NCBI GenBank assembly: GCA_020524245.1
Contig: JAIVLN010000006.1
Location: 1-64,000 of the forward strand
Length of the DNA: 64,000 bases
Reading direction: 5' to 3'
DNA from: Rossellomorea aquimaris
Lineage (GTDB): Bacteria > Bacillota > Bacilli > Bacillales > Fictibacillaceae
Below are positions 10,221 to 24,251 of the stretch, piece after piece. How positions within the stretch are numbered: the first letter of the stretch is position 1; every line of letters begins with the position of its first letter. Below the pieces are notes generated by a model. That model did not search any database. It had not been told where the DNA came from and saw only the letters and a program-made list of their open reading frames with translations. Position numbers and translations under genes: made by a program.

Positions 10221-10503
10221 TCGTTACCGAAATGTGGGGCAAACGGGATTTGGGTAACGATACGCAGGAAAAATCAAATAAGGTGAGCTTTTTTAAGAAA
10301 AAAGCTTCCGAATGAATAAGTTTTACTGATGAATCAACGTAGCTTATCAAAGGTCAAATATAATTGGTGCTCTAGAAGCGAAGAGGTCGAGGAAGCGAAG
10401 TTCAGAGGAACGGAGTGTAGTGAATCCTACATGAGTACCGGATGAACGAGGCTGACAAAGAGATCTGAAGCTTATAGATGTACCATAGGGAGGGCGATGT
10501 GAA
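10221..10503. other. Non-coding insertion between purF and purM
   Basis: About 280 bp with no gene. It holds a TCGTTACC/GGTAACGA inverted repeat near 10222-10262, a self-complementary AGCTTTTTT/AAAAAAGCT hairpin near 10287-10306, and a G-rich element at about 10370-10480 with AACGGAGTGTAG and CCTACATGAGTACCGGATGA containing a small TGTAG/CTACA hairpin. I recall similar elements dispersed in Bacillaceae genomes. The GGGAGGG site at about 10488-10494 serves purM. Confidence 0.55.
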
Positions 10504-11544
10504 ATGGCACAAGCATACAAACAAGCGGGAGTCGACGTGGAGGCGGGTTATGAAGCGGTCAATCGCATGAAGAAGCATGTGAACGAAACCATGCGGCCGG
10601 AGGTGCTGGGGGGTATCGGCGCGTTCGGTGGCATGTTTGATCTCTCCAAGCTCGACGTAAAAGAACCTGTGCTCATCTCCGGGACAGACGGAGTCGGAAC
10701 GAAGCTCATGCTCGCCTTCCAGATGGACAAGCATGATACGATCGGCATCGATGCGGTCGCGATGTGCGTGAACGACATCGTCGCGCAAGGTGCGGAGCCG
10801 CTCTATTTCCTCGATTACATCGCAACAGGAAAATTAGACCCGGAGAAAGTCGAACAGATCGTCAAAGGGATTGCGGAAGGATGCAAGCAGGCAGGTGCGG
10901 CCCTCATTGGCGGTGAGACGGCTGAAATGCCAGGCATGTATGATCCGGAGGAATACGACCTTGCTGGTTTTACAGTGGGAGTAGCGGAGAAATCGAAACT
11001 GATTACGCCTGAAAAAGTAGAAAAAGGCGACGTGCTCATCGGGCTCGCTTCCAGCGGAATTCACAGTAACGGGTATTCTCTCGTGCGAAAAGTATTACTT
11101 GAGCAGGCGCGTTATGAGTTCAATCAAACGTTTGATCAACTCGATAAACCGCTTGGAGAAGTACTTTTAACACCGACAAAAATCTATGTGAAGCCTGTCC
11201 TCGAAGTGGTTCGTCATTTTAACATTAGCGGAATCGCACACATCACAGGCGGCGGGTTCACTGAAAACATCCCTCGTATGCTTCCGGAAGGATTACGTGC
11301 AGAAGTGGACTTCGGTTCATGGCCGGTACATCCGATTTTTACCTTATTGCAAGAAGAAGGGGACCTTTCGCTTAAGGATATGCTCGGAACATTCAACATG
11401 GGAATCGGAATGGTACTCGCTGTAAAACCAGAAGAAGCAGATGCTGTGATGCGGATGCTGATCGAACAAGGGGAAAGAGCGTACCAGATCGGCCATATCA
11501 CAGAAGGGAAAGGCATCACGTATAAAGGAGGGGATCTCGATTGA
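10504..11544 (+). CDS. purM: AIR synthetase PurM
   Basis: 346 residues, the normal length. ATP-dependent ring closure of FGAM to AIR. The N-terminal ligand region and the motifs [36 protein letters not shown] and [11 protein letters not shown] are present, as is [18 protein letters not shown] 10504 has AGGGAGGGCGATGTGAA ahead. Its stop overlaps the purN start by 4 bases. It follows the non-coding insertion after purF, so expression from here on depends on read-through or processing. Confidence 0.97.
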   Translation: MAQAYKQAGVDVEAGYEAVNRMKKHVNETMRPEVLGGIGAFGGMFDLSKLDVKEPVLISGTDGVGTKLMLAFQMDKHDTIGIDAVAMCVNDIVAQGAEPLYFLDYIATGKLDPEKVEQIVKGIAEGCKQAGAALIGGETAEMPGMYDPEEYDLAGFTVGVAEKSKLITPEKVEKGDVLIGLASSGIHSNGYSLVRKVLLEQARYEFNQTFDQLDKPLGEVLLTPTKIYVKPVLEVVRHFNISGIAHITGGGFTENIPRMLPEGLRAEVDFGSWPVHPIFTLLQEEGDLSLKDMLGTFNMGIGMVLAVKPEEADAVMRMLIEQGERAYQIGHITEGKGITYKGGDLD

Positions 11545-12125
11545 AGAACATCGCGGTATTCGCATCCGGCTCGGGATCGAACTTCCAGGCGATCATTGAC
11601 GCAGTTGAAACAGGAGAGCTAGAAGCGGCCATCACTTTGCTCGTTTGCGACAAGCCAGGTGCGAAAGCCATTGAACGAGCGGAAAAGCACGGCATCCCGT
11701 CCTTCGTTTTCTCACCGAAAACGTATGTCGATAAAGAAGCATTCGAAACAGAGATTTTAGAAAAATTGAATGAGGCAGAGGTGGATTTCATCGCGCTTGC
11801 AGGTTACATGCGCTTGATCGGTCCGACGCTGCTCAACCAATTCGAGGGGAAGATGGTCAACATCCACCCTTCTTTATTGCCGGCGTTTCCTGGAAAGGAT
11901 GCGATTGGGCAAGCGCTCGCGGCAGGCGTGAGCGAAACCGGCGTGACGGTCCACTACGTCGATAACGGAATGGACACGGGACCGATCATCGAGCAGGTCG
12001 CTGTGCCGGTTTATGAAGAGGATACGCAGAACCATGTACGGAAACGAATCCATGAGGTGGAGCACGAGCTTTACCCGAAGGTTTTACAGAAACTATTACA
12101 TCCAGCAGAAGTCAATTCAAACTGA
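11541..12125 (+). CDS. purN: GAR transformylase PurN
   Basis: 194 residues. Transfers a formyl group from 10-formyltetrahydrofolate to GAR. The phosphate loop [12 protein letters not shown] is near the start, [14 protein letters not shown] carries the catalytic Asn-His pair, and [17 protein letters not shown] is the third signature. The start is GTG/TTG-like within the purM 3' end with AAAGGAGGGGATC upstream. The frame begins at TTG 11541. Confidence 0.96.
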   Translation: MKNIAVFASGSGSNFQAIIDAVETGELEAAITLLVCDKPGAKAIERAEKHGIPSFVFSPKTYVDKEAFETEILEKLNEAEVDFIALAGYMRLIGPTLLNQFEGKMVNIHPSLLPAFPGKDAIGQALAAGVSETGVTVHYVDNGMDTGPIIEQVAVPVYEEDTQNHVRKRIHEVEHELYPKVLQKLLHPAEVNSN

Positions 12126-12140
12126 GAAAGGGGCAGGAGT

Positions 12141-13667
12141 ATGAAGCGCGCATTAGTGAGTGTTTCCAACAAAGAAGGGTTGATTCCATTCGTAGAAGGT
12201 CTGATCGAGCAAGGAATCGAGATCGTCTCGACAGGAGGCACGAAGAAAGCGATAGAAGAAGCAGGACTGAAGGTTACCGGCATTTCAGACGTGACTGGAT
12301 TTCCGGAAATTTTGGACGGACGAGTGAAGACGCTCCACCCGAACATCCACGGTGGCTTGCTTGCGGTGAGAGGAAACGCAGATCATATGAATCAAATCGG
12401 GGAGCACAACATCACACCGATCGATTTTGTGGTCGTGAACCTGTATCCGTTCAAAGAGACAATTTCTAAGCCAGATGTGACGTTTGAAGATGCGATTGAG
12501 AACATCGATATCGGTGGTCCGAGTATGCTTCGTTCGGCAGCGAAAAATCACGCGTCTGTGACAGTAGCGGTCGATCCAGCGGACTATGCGCCTATTCTAG
12601 ACGAATTGAAGACGAACGGTGCAGTGTCGGCTGAGACGAAACGTCGTCTTGCGGCGAAAGTGTTCCGTCACACAGCGGCTTATGATGCATTGATCGCTCA
12701 GTATTTGACGGAAGAAGAGTTCCCGGAGACATACACAATTACATATGAGAAAAAGCAGTCGTTGAGATACGGCGAGAACCCGCACCAACAGGCGGCTTTT
12801 TACGAGGTGCCGATCGGAGATCCTTCTACGATTGCAAAAGCGAAGCAACTCCACGGGAAGGAGCTTTCGTTCAACAACATCAATGATGCGGATGCGGCGC
12901 TCCAGATCATCCAGGAGTTCGATGAGCCGGCGGTCGTTGCGGTCAAGCATACGAACCCGTGTGGCGTGGGCGTTGGTAAAACGTTAGCGGAAGCTTACCA
13001 GTTGGCTTACGAAGCGGATCCGATTTCAATCTTCGGTGGAATCGTTGCGACGAACGAAGAGGTCGATGCGGAAACGGCTCAGATGATGCGTGAGATTTTC
13101 TTAGAAATCATCATCGCGCCTTCGTTCTCTGAGGAAGCGCTAGCGATTTTAACGGAAAAGAAAAACTTGCGGTTGTTACAGATTGAACCGAAGACGGTCG
13201 CGACGGAAGTGAATCGACGTATCCAGTCGGTTTCCGGTGGCGCACTCATCCAGCAGGAAGACCACTATGGCTTTGACAATGCGGAGTTGAAGGTCGTCAC
13301 GAAACGGGAGCCGACTGAAGCGGAATGGGCGGACCTGAAGCTCGGATGGCAAATCGTCAAGCACGTGAAGTCGAATGCAATCGTCCTTGCAAAGGACAAC
13401 CGTACCATTGGAGTCGGTGCAGGTCAGATGAATCGTGTCGGTGCGGCGAAAATTGCGTTAGAGCAGGCAGGTGCGAATGTGGAAGGGTCATCGATGGCAT
13501 CTGATGCGTTCTTCCCTATGAGTGATACGGTGGAAGCTGCAGCGAAGGCAGGCGTGACCGCGATCATCCAACCAGGCGGATCGATCCGTGATCAGGAATC
13601 AATCGATAAAGCGGATGAGTACGGCATTACGATGGTCATGACAGGCATACGTCACTTCAAACACTAA
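12141..13667 (+). CDS. purH: AICAR transformylase/IMP cyclohydrolase PurH
   Basis: 508 residues, a bifunctional enzyme for the last two steps to IMP. The N-terminal MGS-like cyclohydrolase domain (about 1-190) begins [12 protein letters not shown] and contains [15 protein letters not shown]. The C-terminal transformylase domain has [12 protein letters not shown] and ends [23 protein letters not shown] precedes the ATG, 15 bases after purN. Confidence 0.97.
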   Translation: MKRALVSVSNKEGLIPFVEGLIEQGIEIVSTGGTKKAIEEAGLKVTGISDVTGFPEILDGRVKTLHPNIHGGLLAVRGNADHMNQIGEHNITPIDFVVVNLYPFKETISKPDVTFEDAIENIDIGGPSMLRSAAKNHASVTVAVDPADYAPILDELKTNGAVSAETKRRLAAKVFRHTAAYDALIAQYLTEEEFPETYTITYEKKQSLRYGENPHQQAAFYEVPIGDPSTIAKAKQLHGKELSFNNINDADAALQIIQEFDEPAVVAVKHTNPCGVGVGKTLAEAYQLAYEADPISIFGGIVATNEEVDAETAQMMREIFLEIIIAPSFSEEALAILTEKKNLRLLQIEPKTVATEVNRRIQSVSGGALIQQEDHYGFDNAELKVVTKREPTEAEWADLKLGWQIVKHVKSNAIVLAKDNRTIGVGAGQMNRVGAAKIALEQAGANVEGSSMASDAFFPMSDTVEAAAKAGVTAIIQPGGSIRDQESIDKADEYGITMVMTGIRHFKH

Positions 13668-13682
13668 AGAGGAGGGGTCTAG

Positions 13683-15042
<1,360 letters not shown>

Positions 15043-15065
15043 TCAAATTCACCTCAACTTTAGTG

Positions 15066-15095
15066 TAAAAGCTCCCAGTGCGGGAGCTTTTTTGA
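15066..15095 (+). terminator. Terminator of the pur operon
   Basis: AGCTCCC (15070-15076) pairs with GGGAGCT (15082-15088), followed by a T tract and preceded by an A tract, so it may work in both directions. Confidence 0.85.
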
Positions 15096-15238
15096 TTTTG
15101 TAAATCGGAAAAATCGCTAGACCAGCGATTTTCTCATTAGATAATGATTGGAATCACTCCGATGGGGTTATTGCGCACCCCGAAACCGGAAAAATGCGGA
15201 TATCGCACCCGCAAGAGAGCAACCCCATCAAACCCTCA
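15096..15238. other. Intergenic inverted repeats
   Basis: No gene. AAAATCGCT/AGCGATTTT forms a 9-bp hairpin around 15110-15134. A long-range pair GATGGGGTT (about 15160) and AACCCCATC (about 15223) encloses about 55 bases. There is no T tract after either. Function not evident. Confidence 0.5.
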
Positions 15239-15496
15239 TCACGATGGGTTGATCGGTGAGCCTTCTTTTGTCATGGAGGCGAGGTCCATATTATTGAATT
15301 CCTGGCTGCGCTTATAGAGATCAGTCATCGGGCAGTATTTCGTAATGCCTTCAGCGACTTTCATCGAACCGATCAGCATCATCATCATGTGGTTTTCTCC
15401 GGACCTACGCCCCATACGAGCGGTAGCCACACCGACCATCGTCAGTCCGACTGTGATCCGAAGCAGTGCGTTTCCGGTACCGATATTTGGCTTCAT
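15239..15496 (-). CDS. DUF2892 (YgaP-like) membrane protein
   Basis: 85 residues. It begins MKPNIGTGNALLRITVGLTM, the typical start of DUF2892 proteins, in which two short membrane helices form a hairpin. The GITKYCPMTDLY segment corresponds to the family pattern of a Cys-Pro near the end of the second helix. AAGGAGGAACAAGGT precedes the ATG. Function unknown. It is on the opposite strand to yerA with a shared upstream region of about 130 bp. Confidence 0.75.
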   Translation of the reverse strand: MKPNIGTGNALLRITVGLTMVGVATARMGRRSGENHMMMMLIGSMKVAEGITKYCPMTDLYKRSQEFNNMDLASMTKEGSPINPS

Positions 15497-15627
15497 ACCT
15501 TGTTCCTCCTTCGTTTAGGTACTATAGGAATGTAAAGGATTGTGGTAAGATTAAACGTGCGTATATTTTAAAAATACTGACATTTATCTCATCGTAAAAA
15601 ACATACATACAACCGGGGTGATATTTC

Positions 15628-17340
15628 ATGAATTGGACGAAGCAGCAGCTCCGTACCCATGTACAAGTGATCCAGGGGGAAACGCCACCTACGATCGTGC
15701 TAAAAAATGCGACTTATTTGAACAACGTATTGCGTCAGTGGTTGAACGCAAACATTTGGATTTATGAAGATCGGATTGTCTATGTCGGCGATCGAATGCC
15801 GCAGAACGATGAGGGATGTGAAATCGTCGATTGCCAAGGCAAATACATCGTGCCAGGATACATCGAACCTCATGTCCATCCATTTCAACTTTATAATCCC
15901 CAGACGTTCGCTTCTTATGCAGCAAAGCGAGGGACGACAACGTTTATTAGCGACAATTTGATGCTCCTTCCATTGCCTCATGAGAAAGCGCTTTCTTTCA
16001 TGGGGGACATCAACAAGGAGTTGCCTTACTCCTTTTACTGGTGGTGTCGTTACGACTCTCAGACGAAACTGCAAAATGAGGAGGAAGTGTTCTCGGATAA
16101 AATGTTCCGTCAATTCCTCGACCATCCGTACGTCCTTCAAGGCGGTGAGCTGACCAATTGGCCTCAAGTGTTGAAAGGGGATGACAAGACGCTCCATTGG
16201 ATGCAGGAAACGAAGCGTCGCGGCAAAAAAGTAGAAGGTCATTTGCCGGGTGCTTCTGAACGAACGCTCACTAAGATGGCGGTGCTTGGCGTCGATTGTG
16301 ATCACGAGGCGATGACGGGTGAAGAAGCGGTCCTCAGAATGTCGCTCGGGTATACGACGTCGCTCCGCTATTCTTCCATCCGTCCGGATCTCCCGGAAAT
16401 CCTCGAGGAAATGCTCCGGCTCAGCGTTTCTAATTTCGACCGGGTGATGATGACGACGGACGGCTCGACACCTACTTTTTATAAAAATGGCGTAACGGAT
16501 GAGGTGCTACGGATTGCCCTCGATAAAGGGGTACCGCTTGAGGATGCGTACGCGATGGTGTCCTACAACATCGCACGTCACTACGGAATGGATCACCTCC
16601 ATGGCATGGTTGCACCGGGGCGCCTTGCGAACTTGAATGTACTCGAAGATCCACGCCAGCCGACGCCGGAAGCGGTTTTATCAAAAGGGGTGTGGGTACA
16701 GGATGAGCCGACCTCCGAATTCGACTGGAGCCGATACGATATCAAGCCGTATGCACTCGACTGGTCGCTATCCGAAGATGACCTGCATCAGACAGCTCGT
16801 GCCGGGATTGATATGGTCAATGCGGTCATTACGAAACCGTACCGATCCGAAGTGGACTTTGGGGTCGAGGAGCTCTCTAAGGAACATGATGAGTGCTTTT
16901 TCAGTCTGATCGATCACAATGGGAAGTGGCGTATCAGTACGATGCTGAAAGGCTTCGCGACACATGTGTCCGGCTTTGTCAGCTCGTACTCGAACAGCGG
17001 AGACATCCTTCTCATTGGTAAAAACAAAAAGGATATGCTCACTGCTTTTAATCGAATGAAGGAAATCGGCGGTGGCATCGTGCTCGTTGAACACGGAGAA
17101 GTCGTCTGTGAAATTCCACTTCAGCTGAATGGAGGATTTTCAACTGAGCCTATGGAAGTGGTCATGGAGCAGCAAGATCGACTCGTTCAAGCCCTGAAAG
17201 AACGAGGCTACACGTTCGTCGATCCGATTTACAGCTTATTGTTCTTCTCATCGACACATCTACCGTACATCCGCATCACACCAAGCGGGATCATCGATGT
17301 TTTGAAAAATGAGGTACTCTTTCCTGTTGTAATGCGTTAA
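15628..17340 (+). CDS. yerA: Adenine deaminase-like amidohydrolase YerA
   Basis: 570 residues, an amidohydrolase-superfamily homologue of adenine deaminase. HVH of the metal centre is present (GYIEPHVHPFQL), but where true adenine deaminases read TDPHEIAN this protein has ISDNLMLLP, so a conserved motif is missing. Family membership is clear; the substrate is not. A second, canonical deaminase lies at 44481-46214. In B. subtilis yerA occupies the same place between purD and yerB. The start ATG follows ACCGGGGTGAT. Confidence 0.88.
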   Translation: MNWTKQQLRTHVQVIQGETPPTIVLKNATYLNNVLRQWLNANIWIYEDRIVYVGDRMPQNDEGCEIVDCQGKYIVPGYIEPHVHPFQLYNPQTFASYAAKRGTTTFISDNLMLLPLPHEKALSFMGDINKELPYSFYWWCRYDSQTKLQNEEEVFSDKMFRQFLDHPYVLQGGELTNWPQVLKGDDKTLHWMQETKRRGKKVEGHLPGASERTLTKMAVLGVDCDHEAMTGEEAVLRMSLGYTTSLRYSSIRPDLPEILEEMLRLSVSNFDRVMMTTDGSTPTFYKNGVTDEVLRIALDKGVPLEDAYAMVSYNIARHYGMDHLHGMVAPGRLANLNVLEDPRQPTPEAVLSKGVWVQDEPTSEFDWSRYDIKPYALDWSLSEDDLHQTARAGIDMVNAVITKPYRSEVDFGVEELSKEHDECFFSLIDHNGKWRISTMLKGFATHVSGFVSSYSNSGDILLIGKNKKDMLTAFNRMKEIGGGIVLVEHGEVVCEIPLQLNGGFSTEPMEVVMEQQDRLVQALKERGYTFVDPIYSLLFFSSTHLPYIRITPSGIIDVLKNEVLFPVVMR

Positions 17341-17400
17341 ACTATAAAGTAGAGAGATAAGAGAAGGGAAAAAAGGGAAAACTAGGGGTGTTGTACTAAA

Positions 17401-18474
17401 ATGAATAAAAAGTGGTTACTGGTGGCGTGTCTTGTTGCCGTGTTCCTGTTGCTTGCCGCTTGTAAGTCTGAGGAGGCGTCTTCGGATCAAGAATCCAAGG
17501 AACAAAAGGATTCAGAGCCGAAAACGGAAGAACCGACGGAAGAGGAACCAGAAGAAGAGGAACCAGATGAGCCTGAGTTCGCATACACGTTTCCATTAAC
17601 GGGTAAAGGGACAGATGAGGCGTTACATCCGCGGGTTGTCGCCGTAATGGTGAACAATGCGCCACAAGCCCGTCAACAGTCCGGCTTACATAAAGCCGAT
17701 CTCGTCTATGAAGTGTTGGCTGAAGGACGTATCACCCGATTGGTCGCACTTTTTCAAAGTGAGGAGCCTGACGTCATCGGTCCGGTCCGAAGTGCACGGG
17801 ATTACTATGTACGGTTAGCGAATGGATTCGATTCCATTTATGTGCACCACGGTTGGAGTCCTGATGCGAAGACGTTGCTCACGACAGGTAATATTGACTC
17901 GATCAACGGGTTGTATTACGATGGGACATTGTTCAAGCGTGCGAGCTTCCGAAAAGCGCCGCACAACTCATACATCTCGTATGAGAACATCATGAATGAA
18001 TCGAAAAAACAAGGTTACGAGCTGGAACAGGAGATTCCGTCCTTCAAGTTCAAGGAAGATGTGGACGGAGTCGCGACTGAAGGCGAGCCTGCTGAAAGAG
18101 TGAAGGTCGTCTACGGCAAGTACCAGGTCGAATATCGCTTTGATACGGATAAAGGACTTTATCACCGTTATACAACGAATAATGAACAGACCGTCGATCG
18201 GGAGACGGATACACCGGTCGAACTGGAAAACGTTTTAATTGTAGCTGCAAATCATAAGATTGTGGACAGCGTCGGCCGCCGGGATGTGAATCTGACGAGT
18301 GGTGGTGCTGCAATTCTGATCCAGAACGGGAAGGCGCAACAAGTCCAGTGGAAGAACGACAATGGCCGCATCATACCGGTGAAGGATGGATTGGAAGTAC
18401 CATTCGTTCCAGGTAAAACGTGGGTCAATCTCGTTCCCGACTCGGATTTCAGCTCGAAAGTAACATGGGAATAG
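17401..18474 (+). CDS. yerB: DUF3048 lipoprotein YerB
   Basis: 357 residues. A lipoprotein signal peptide (MNKKWLLVACLVAVFLLLAA) ends in a lipobox with Cys at about residue 21. A strongly acidic linker rich in Glu (about 25-60) follows, then DUF3048 domains with YEVLAEGRITRLVALFQ, GPVRSARDYYV and HNSYIS. It should be anchored to the outer face of the membrane. Function unknown. Same order as in B. subtilis (yerA-yerB-yerC-pcrB). Confidence 0.9.
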   Translation: MNKKWLLVACLVAVFLLLAACKSEEASSDQESKEQKDSEPKTEEPTEEEPEEEEPDEPEFAYTFPLTGKGTDEALHPRVVAVMVNNAPQARQQSGLHKADLVYEVLAEGRITRLVALFQSEEPDVIGPVRSARDYYVRLANGFDSIYVHHGWSPDAKTLLTTGNIDSINGLYYDGTLFKRASFRKAPHNSYISYENIMNESKKQGYELEQEIPSFKFKEDVDGVATEGEPAERVKVVYGKYQVEYRFDTDKGLYHRYTTNNEQTVDRETDTPVELENVLIVAANHKIVDSVGRRDVNLTSGGAAILIQNGKAQQVQWKNDNGRIIPVKDGLEVPFVPGKTWVNLVPDSDFSSKVTWE

Positions 18475-18494
18475 ATTAGAAGGAGTGACAATGG

Positions 18495-18791
18495 ATGCAA
18501 ATTGATAAATTGAGAGGGAAAACGCTCGATCAGCTCTTTGATGCGATCCTAACATTGAAAGACCGCGAGGAGTGCTACCGTTTCTTCGATGACCTTGCGA
18601 CGATCAACGAAATCCAATCGTTGGCACAGCGTTTGGAAGTGGCGCGTATGCTGCGTGAAGGGTTTACGTATCATAAGATCGAAAATGAAACGGGCGCGAG
18701 CACAGCGACGATTTCACGTGTGAAACGTTGCTTGAACTACGGTAACGACACGTATGAAATGGCGCTCGACCGTTTGAAGGAGCAAAAATAA
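18495..18791 (+). CDS. yerC: TrpR-like DNA-binding protein YerC
   Basis: 98 residues of the YerC/YecD family, a Trp repressor-like helix-turn-helix fold. The segment EIQSLAQRLEVARMLREG followed by ENETGASTATISRVKRCL gives the HTH. The start is ATG 18495 rather than the overlapping ATG 18491, whose frame closes at once; AGGAGTGAC is well placed. Targets unknown. A strong terminator follows. Confidence 0.92.
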   Translation: MQIDKLRGKTLDQLFDAILTLKDREECYRFFDDLATINEIQSLAQRLEVARMLREGFTYHKIENETGASTATISRVKRCLNYGNDTYEMALDRLKEQK

Positions 18792-18800
18792 TCCAAAAGG

Positions 18801-18838
18801 AAACGTCTGCAACCTGGGAGGGGAGCAGACGTTTTTTT
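18801..18838 (+). terminator. Terminator after yerC
   Basis: AAACGTCTGC (18801-18810) pairs with GCAGACGTTT, 10 bp, followed by a T tract. Confidence 0.92.
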
Positions 18839-18842
18839 ATTA

Positions 18843-18947
18843 CCAAAATAGGATGAATTCTAACGTAACTCCGCATAATTCTACCCAATTTTGAATTAAT
18901 TGTAACCAAACTCAGAATTATTCTACCCAAAATCCAATTAATTCTAC
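18843..18947. repeat. 21-bp tandem repeat array (5 units)
   Basis: Five units of exactly 21 bp begin at 18843, 18864, 18885, 18906 and 18927. The conserved parts are CCAA at the start and AATTNATTCTAC at the end; the middle varies. It lies between the yerC terminator and pcrB, is not coding, and has the same period as the arrays at 234 and 33237. Confidence 0.88.
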
Positions 18948-19031
18948 TATTCACGTTCTCCTCCTTTGTTTTTCCGCCCCCTCATTTCTGTTATAATCCT
19001 TAGAGGAAGTGTAAATTGAGGAGGTCACACT

Positions 19032-19718
19032 ATGTTCGAATATAAAGAGTGGAAGCACGTGTTCAAGCTGGACCCTAACAAGGAAATCACGCCGGAAGCG
19101 CTCGATCAGATCTGTGAATCGGGTACCGATGCGGTCATCGTCGGCGGTAGTGACGGGGTCACACTTGAAAATACGATCGACCTTCTTTCTCGTATACGGA
19201 AATACACCGTTCCCTGTGTGTTGGAGGTTTCCAACATTGAATCAATCACTCCGGGGTTCGATTTTTATTTTGTGCCGAGTGTACTGAACAGCCAGAATCC
19301 GGATTGGATCGTCGGTTTGCACCATCAGGCGATCAAAGAGTTCGGACATCTCATCAACTGGAATGAGCTAGTGACCGAAGGCTATTGCATCGTGAATGGT
19401 GAGTCGAAGGCTGCTCAACTATCGGAAGCAAATGCGGATCTCGACAAAGAGGACGTCCTGGCTTATGCCGAAATGGCTGAGCACATGTTCCGTCTGCCGA
19501 TCTTTTATCTGGAGTACAGCGGTACATATGGTGAAGTCGATCTTGTAAAAGATGTGAGCACCGTTCTTGATAAGACGAGCTTCTTTTATGGTGGCGGAAT
19601 CAAGGACAAAGAGCAGGCCCGGGCAATGGCGCAGTTTGCAGACACGATCGTCGTCGGCAATATCATTTATGAAGACCTGGACGCAGCGCTTAGTACGGTA
19701 AAAGTCGTCAAAGGTTAA
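19032..19718 (+). CDS. pcrB: Heptaprenylglyceryl phosphate synthase PcrB
   Basis: 228 residues, a TIM-barrel prenyltransferase of the GGGP synthase family. In Bacillales it joins heptaprenyl diphosphate to glycerol-1-phosphate. The motifs [26 protein letters not shown] and [12 protein letters not shown] are phosphate and substrate loops. GAGGAGGTCACACT precedes the ATG and a -10-like TATAAT lies at about 18993. pcrA follows, as in B. subtilis. Confidence 0.94.
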   Translation: MFEYKEWKHVFKLDPNKEITPEALDQICESGTDAVIVGGSDGVTLENTIDLLSRIRKYTVPCVLEVSNIESITPGFDFYFVPSVLNSQNPDWIVGLHHQAIKEFGHLINWNELVTEGYCIVNGESKAAQLSEANADLDKEDVLAYAEMAEHMFRLPIFYLEYSGTYGEVDLVKDVSTVLDKTSFFYGGGIKDKEQARAMAQFADTIVVGNIIYEDLDAALSTVKVVKG

Positions 19719-19787
19719 ATTGTAAATCCAAGACCGATAGGGTAGAATAAAAAGTAAGAACATACGTTTGCTTAGGTGGTGTTGAAA

Positions 19788-22016
19788 TTGCAACAAATCG
19801 TTGAAAGACTGCTCTCAGGACTGAATCCTGAGCAGAAAAGAGCGGTCAAACATACAGAAGGACCATTATTGATCATGGCAGGTGCGGGAAGTGGAAAGAC
19901 CCGTGTGCTGACGCATCGGATTGCGTACTTGCTCGTGGAAAAAGGCGTCGCACCGTGGAACATCCTCGCGATTACGTTTACGAACAAAGCGGCTCGCGAA
20001 ATGCAGAACAGAGTCGCAGCCATTACGGGACCGGCAGCGGACAACATTTGGATTTCCACGTTCCACTCGATGTGTGTGCGAATTTTACGTAGAGACGCGG
20101 ACCGAATCGGAATCAACCGCAACTTCACGATTCTCGATGCGACGGATCAGCTGTCAGTCATTAAACAGGCGTTGAAGGACTTGAACCTCGATTCGAAAAA
20201 GTTCGATGCGCGTAGCATTCTCGGAACGATCAGTTCAGCGAAAAACGAACTGAAAACCGCAGAAGACTTCCAGAAAGTCGCATCGGGCCTGTTTGAAGAG
20301 GTTGCAGCCGATGTGTACGAAGTGTACGAAAAGCAGCTTCGTAAAAACCATGCGCTCGATTTTGACGACTTGATTATGTCGACGATCAAGCTGTTCCAGC
20401 GGGTACCGGAAGTGCTCGAGCATTATCAGCGTAAGTTCCAGTACATTCATGTCGATGAGTATCAGGATACGAACCGCGCGCAATATGTGCTCGTTAACCT
20501 GTTAGCGGACCGGTTCCGTAACTTGTGTGTCGTCGGTGACTCCGATCAGTCGATCTATCGCTGGCGTGGAGCGGACATCGCGAACATTCTTTCATTTGAA
20601 GAGGACTATGCGGATGCAGAAGTCATTTTGCTTGAGCAAAATTACCGCTCGACGAAACGGATTCTGCAAGCGGCGAACGAGGTCATTCAGAATAACACAG
20701 GCCGTAAGCCGAAGAATCTTTGGACAGAGAATACGGAAGGTAAGAATATCCATTACTATCAAGGGGATAGTGAACAGACAGAGAGTTTTTTCGTCGTCGG
20801 GAAAATCAAGGAGATGCTGCAAGGCGAACGGAAGCCTTCGGATATCGCGATTTTATACCGAACGAATGCCCAATCTCGTGTCATTGAGGAAGCGCTCCTC
20901 AAATCAAATATTACGTACCAGATCGTCGGAGGCACGAAGTTCTACGACAGAAAAGAAATCAAGGACATTCTCGCGTACTTGCGTCTCATTTCCAACCCGG
21001 ATGATGACATCAGCTTGAGCCGGATCATCAATGTGCCGAGACGAGGCATCGGATCATCAACGCTTGATAAAATCGTCCAATACGCTGCGATGCACGACCT
21101 TTCCGTCATGGAAGCGTTAGGCGAAGTCGAGCAGATGGGCTTGAGCGCTCGTTTCGTGAACCGTCTTACGGAGTTCCGCGACCAAGTGATGAACTGGTCG
21201 AAAATGCAGGAATACCTTTCTGTTACGGAACTGACCGAAGAAGTGTTAGAGAAGACCGGTTATAAAGAAGAGTTGAAAAAGGAAAAATCAATCGAATCGC
21301 AAAGCCGTCTCGAGAACCTGGATGAATTCCTATCGGTTACACAGGAATTCGAAAAGCACAACGAAGACAAGAGCCTTGTATCGTTCTTAACGGACCTCGC
21401 TCTCGTTGCCGACATCGACAAGATGGATGATGACGAAGAGGACAAGAAGAAAGACGGCGTCGTGTTGATGACGTTGCACTCTGCGAAGGGGCTTGAGTTC
21501 CCTGTTGTCTTCTTGATGGGACTTGAAGAAGGAATCTTCCCGCATAGCCGTTCTCTATTTGAAGAGGACGAAATGGAAGAGGAACGCCGTCTCGCTTACG
21601 TCGGAATCACTCGTGCAGAGGAAGAACTGTATTTGACGAATGCGAAAATGCGTACACTATACGGTAAAACGACGATGAACGCACCGTCTCGATTCATCAA
21701 TGAAATCCCGGAAGAGCTCGTCGAATCGTTGAACGAAGAAAAGGAGACCCTTCCATGGATGAAGAGGTCTGGTGGACCTGGTGCGGGATCAAGACCAGGA
21801 GCTCCGCAACGTGCGCAACGTAAAATGCCTGCTCGTCCAAGTGGGGAAGGGCTTGACTGGAGCGTCGGTGATAAGGCGAAGCATGGTAAGTGGGGTGTTG
21901 GTACGGTTGTGAGCACGAAGGGTGAAGGCGATTCTCTTGAGCTTGATATCGCGTTCCCGCAACCGACAGGCATCAAGCGTTTGCTGGCGAAGTTTGCGCC
22001 GATTGAGAAAGCATAA
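19788..22016 (+). CDS. pcrA: UvrD/Rep-family DNA helicase PcrA
   Basis: 742 residues. A superfamily 1A 3'-5' DNA helicase for replication and repair. Motifs in order: [14 protein letters not shown] (Walker A), [48 protein letters not shown] and [14 protein letters not shown]. The C-terminal Tudor-like end is [15 protein letters not shown]. The start is taken as TTG 19788 because AGGTGGT at about 19774-19780 is correctly spaced; upstream GTG 19776 lies inside that site. This is the housekeeping helicase, not a Gabija GajB. Confidence 0.95.
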   Translation: MQQIVERLLSGLNPEQKRAVKHTEGPLLIMAGAGSGKTRVLTHRIAYLLVEKGVAPWNILAITFTNKAAREMQNRVAAITGPAADNIWISTFHSMCVRILRRDADRIGINRNFTILDATDQLSVIKQALKDLNLDSKKFDARSILGTISSAKNELKTAEDFQKVASGLFEEVAADVYEVYEKQLRKNHALDFDDLIMSTIKLFQRVPEVLEHYQRKFQYIHVDEYQDTNRAQYVLVNLLADRFRNLCVVGDSDQSIYRWRGADIANILSFEEDYADAEVILLEQNYRSTKRILQAANEVIQNNTGRKPKNLWTENTEGKNIHYYQGDSEQTESFFVVGKIKEMLQGERKPSDIAILYRTNAQSRVIEEALLKSNITYQIVGGTKFYDRKEIKDILAYLRLISNPDDDISLSRIINVPRRGIGSSTLDKIVQYAAMHDLSVMEALGEVEQMGLSARFVNRLTEFRDQVMNWSKMQEYLSVTELTEEVLEKTGYKEELKKEKSIESQSRLENLDEFLSVTQEFEKHNEDKSLVSFLTDLALVADIDKMDDDEEDKKKDGVVLMTLHSAKGLEFPVVFLMGLEEGIFPHSRSLFEEDEMEEERRLAYVGITRAEEELYLTNAKMRTLYGKTTMNAPSRFINEIPEELVESLNEEKETLPWMKRSGGPGAGSRPGAPQRAQRKMPARPSGEGLDWSVGDKAKHGKWGVGTVVSTKGEGDSLELDIAFPQPTGIKRLLAKFAPIEKA

Positions 22017-22057
22017 CTCAACTTTAAAAGGCTGTTGGCTTTGTTTATGATTTTGAA

Positions 22058-22190
22058 ATTTCGAGATGGTACACGACACTCCTGCGGGAATAGCGAGCCA
22101 GGCGAGACCCCACAGCGAACATTAACTGCGAAGCTCCTCAGTGAGCGAGGAGGCTCGCGGTTCGCCCGCGGAAAGGGAGTGTATTTCGAA
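22058..22190. repeat. Dispersed hairpin repeat (copy B)
   Basis: A long imperfect palindrome with left arm CACTCCTGCGGGAATAGCGA and right arm CGCCCGCGGAAAGGGAGTG, and an inner GCTCCTC/GAGGAGGC pair. The layout and the motifs GCGAGACC and CCGCGGAAAG match copy A in the pur operon (5420-5610). It separates pcrA from ligA and has no T tract. The edges are approximate. Confidence 0.7.
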
Positions 22191-22210
22191 GAAATTTTTA
22201 ACTGATATAG

Positions 22211-24232
<2,022 letters not shown>

Positions 24233-24251
24233 GGAGTGTGCAGTTTAGGGG

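Noticed and set aside
19788..22016. PcrA as the missing helicase partner (GajB) of the OLD nuclease
   Set aside because: It has full-length PcrA features and stands in the conserved pcrB-pcrA-ligA operon, 31 kb from the OLD gene.
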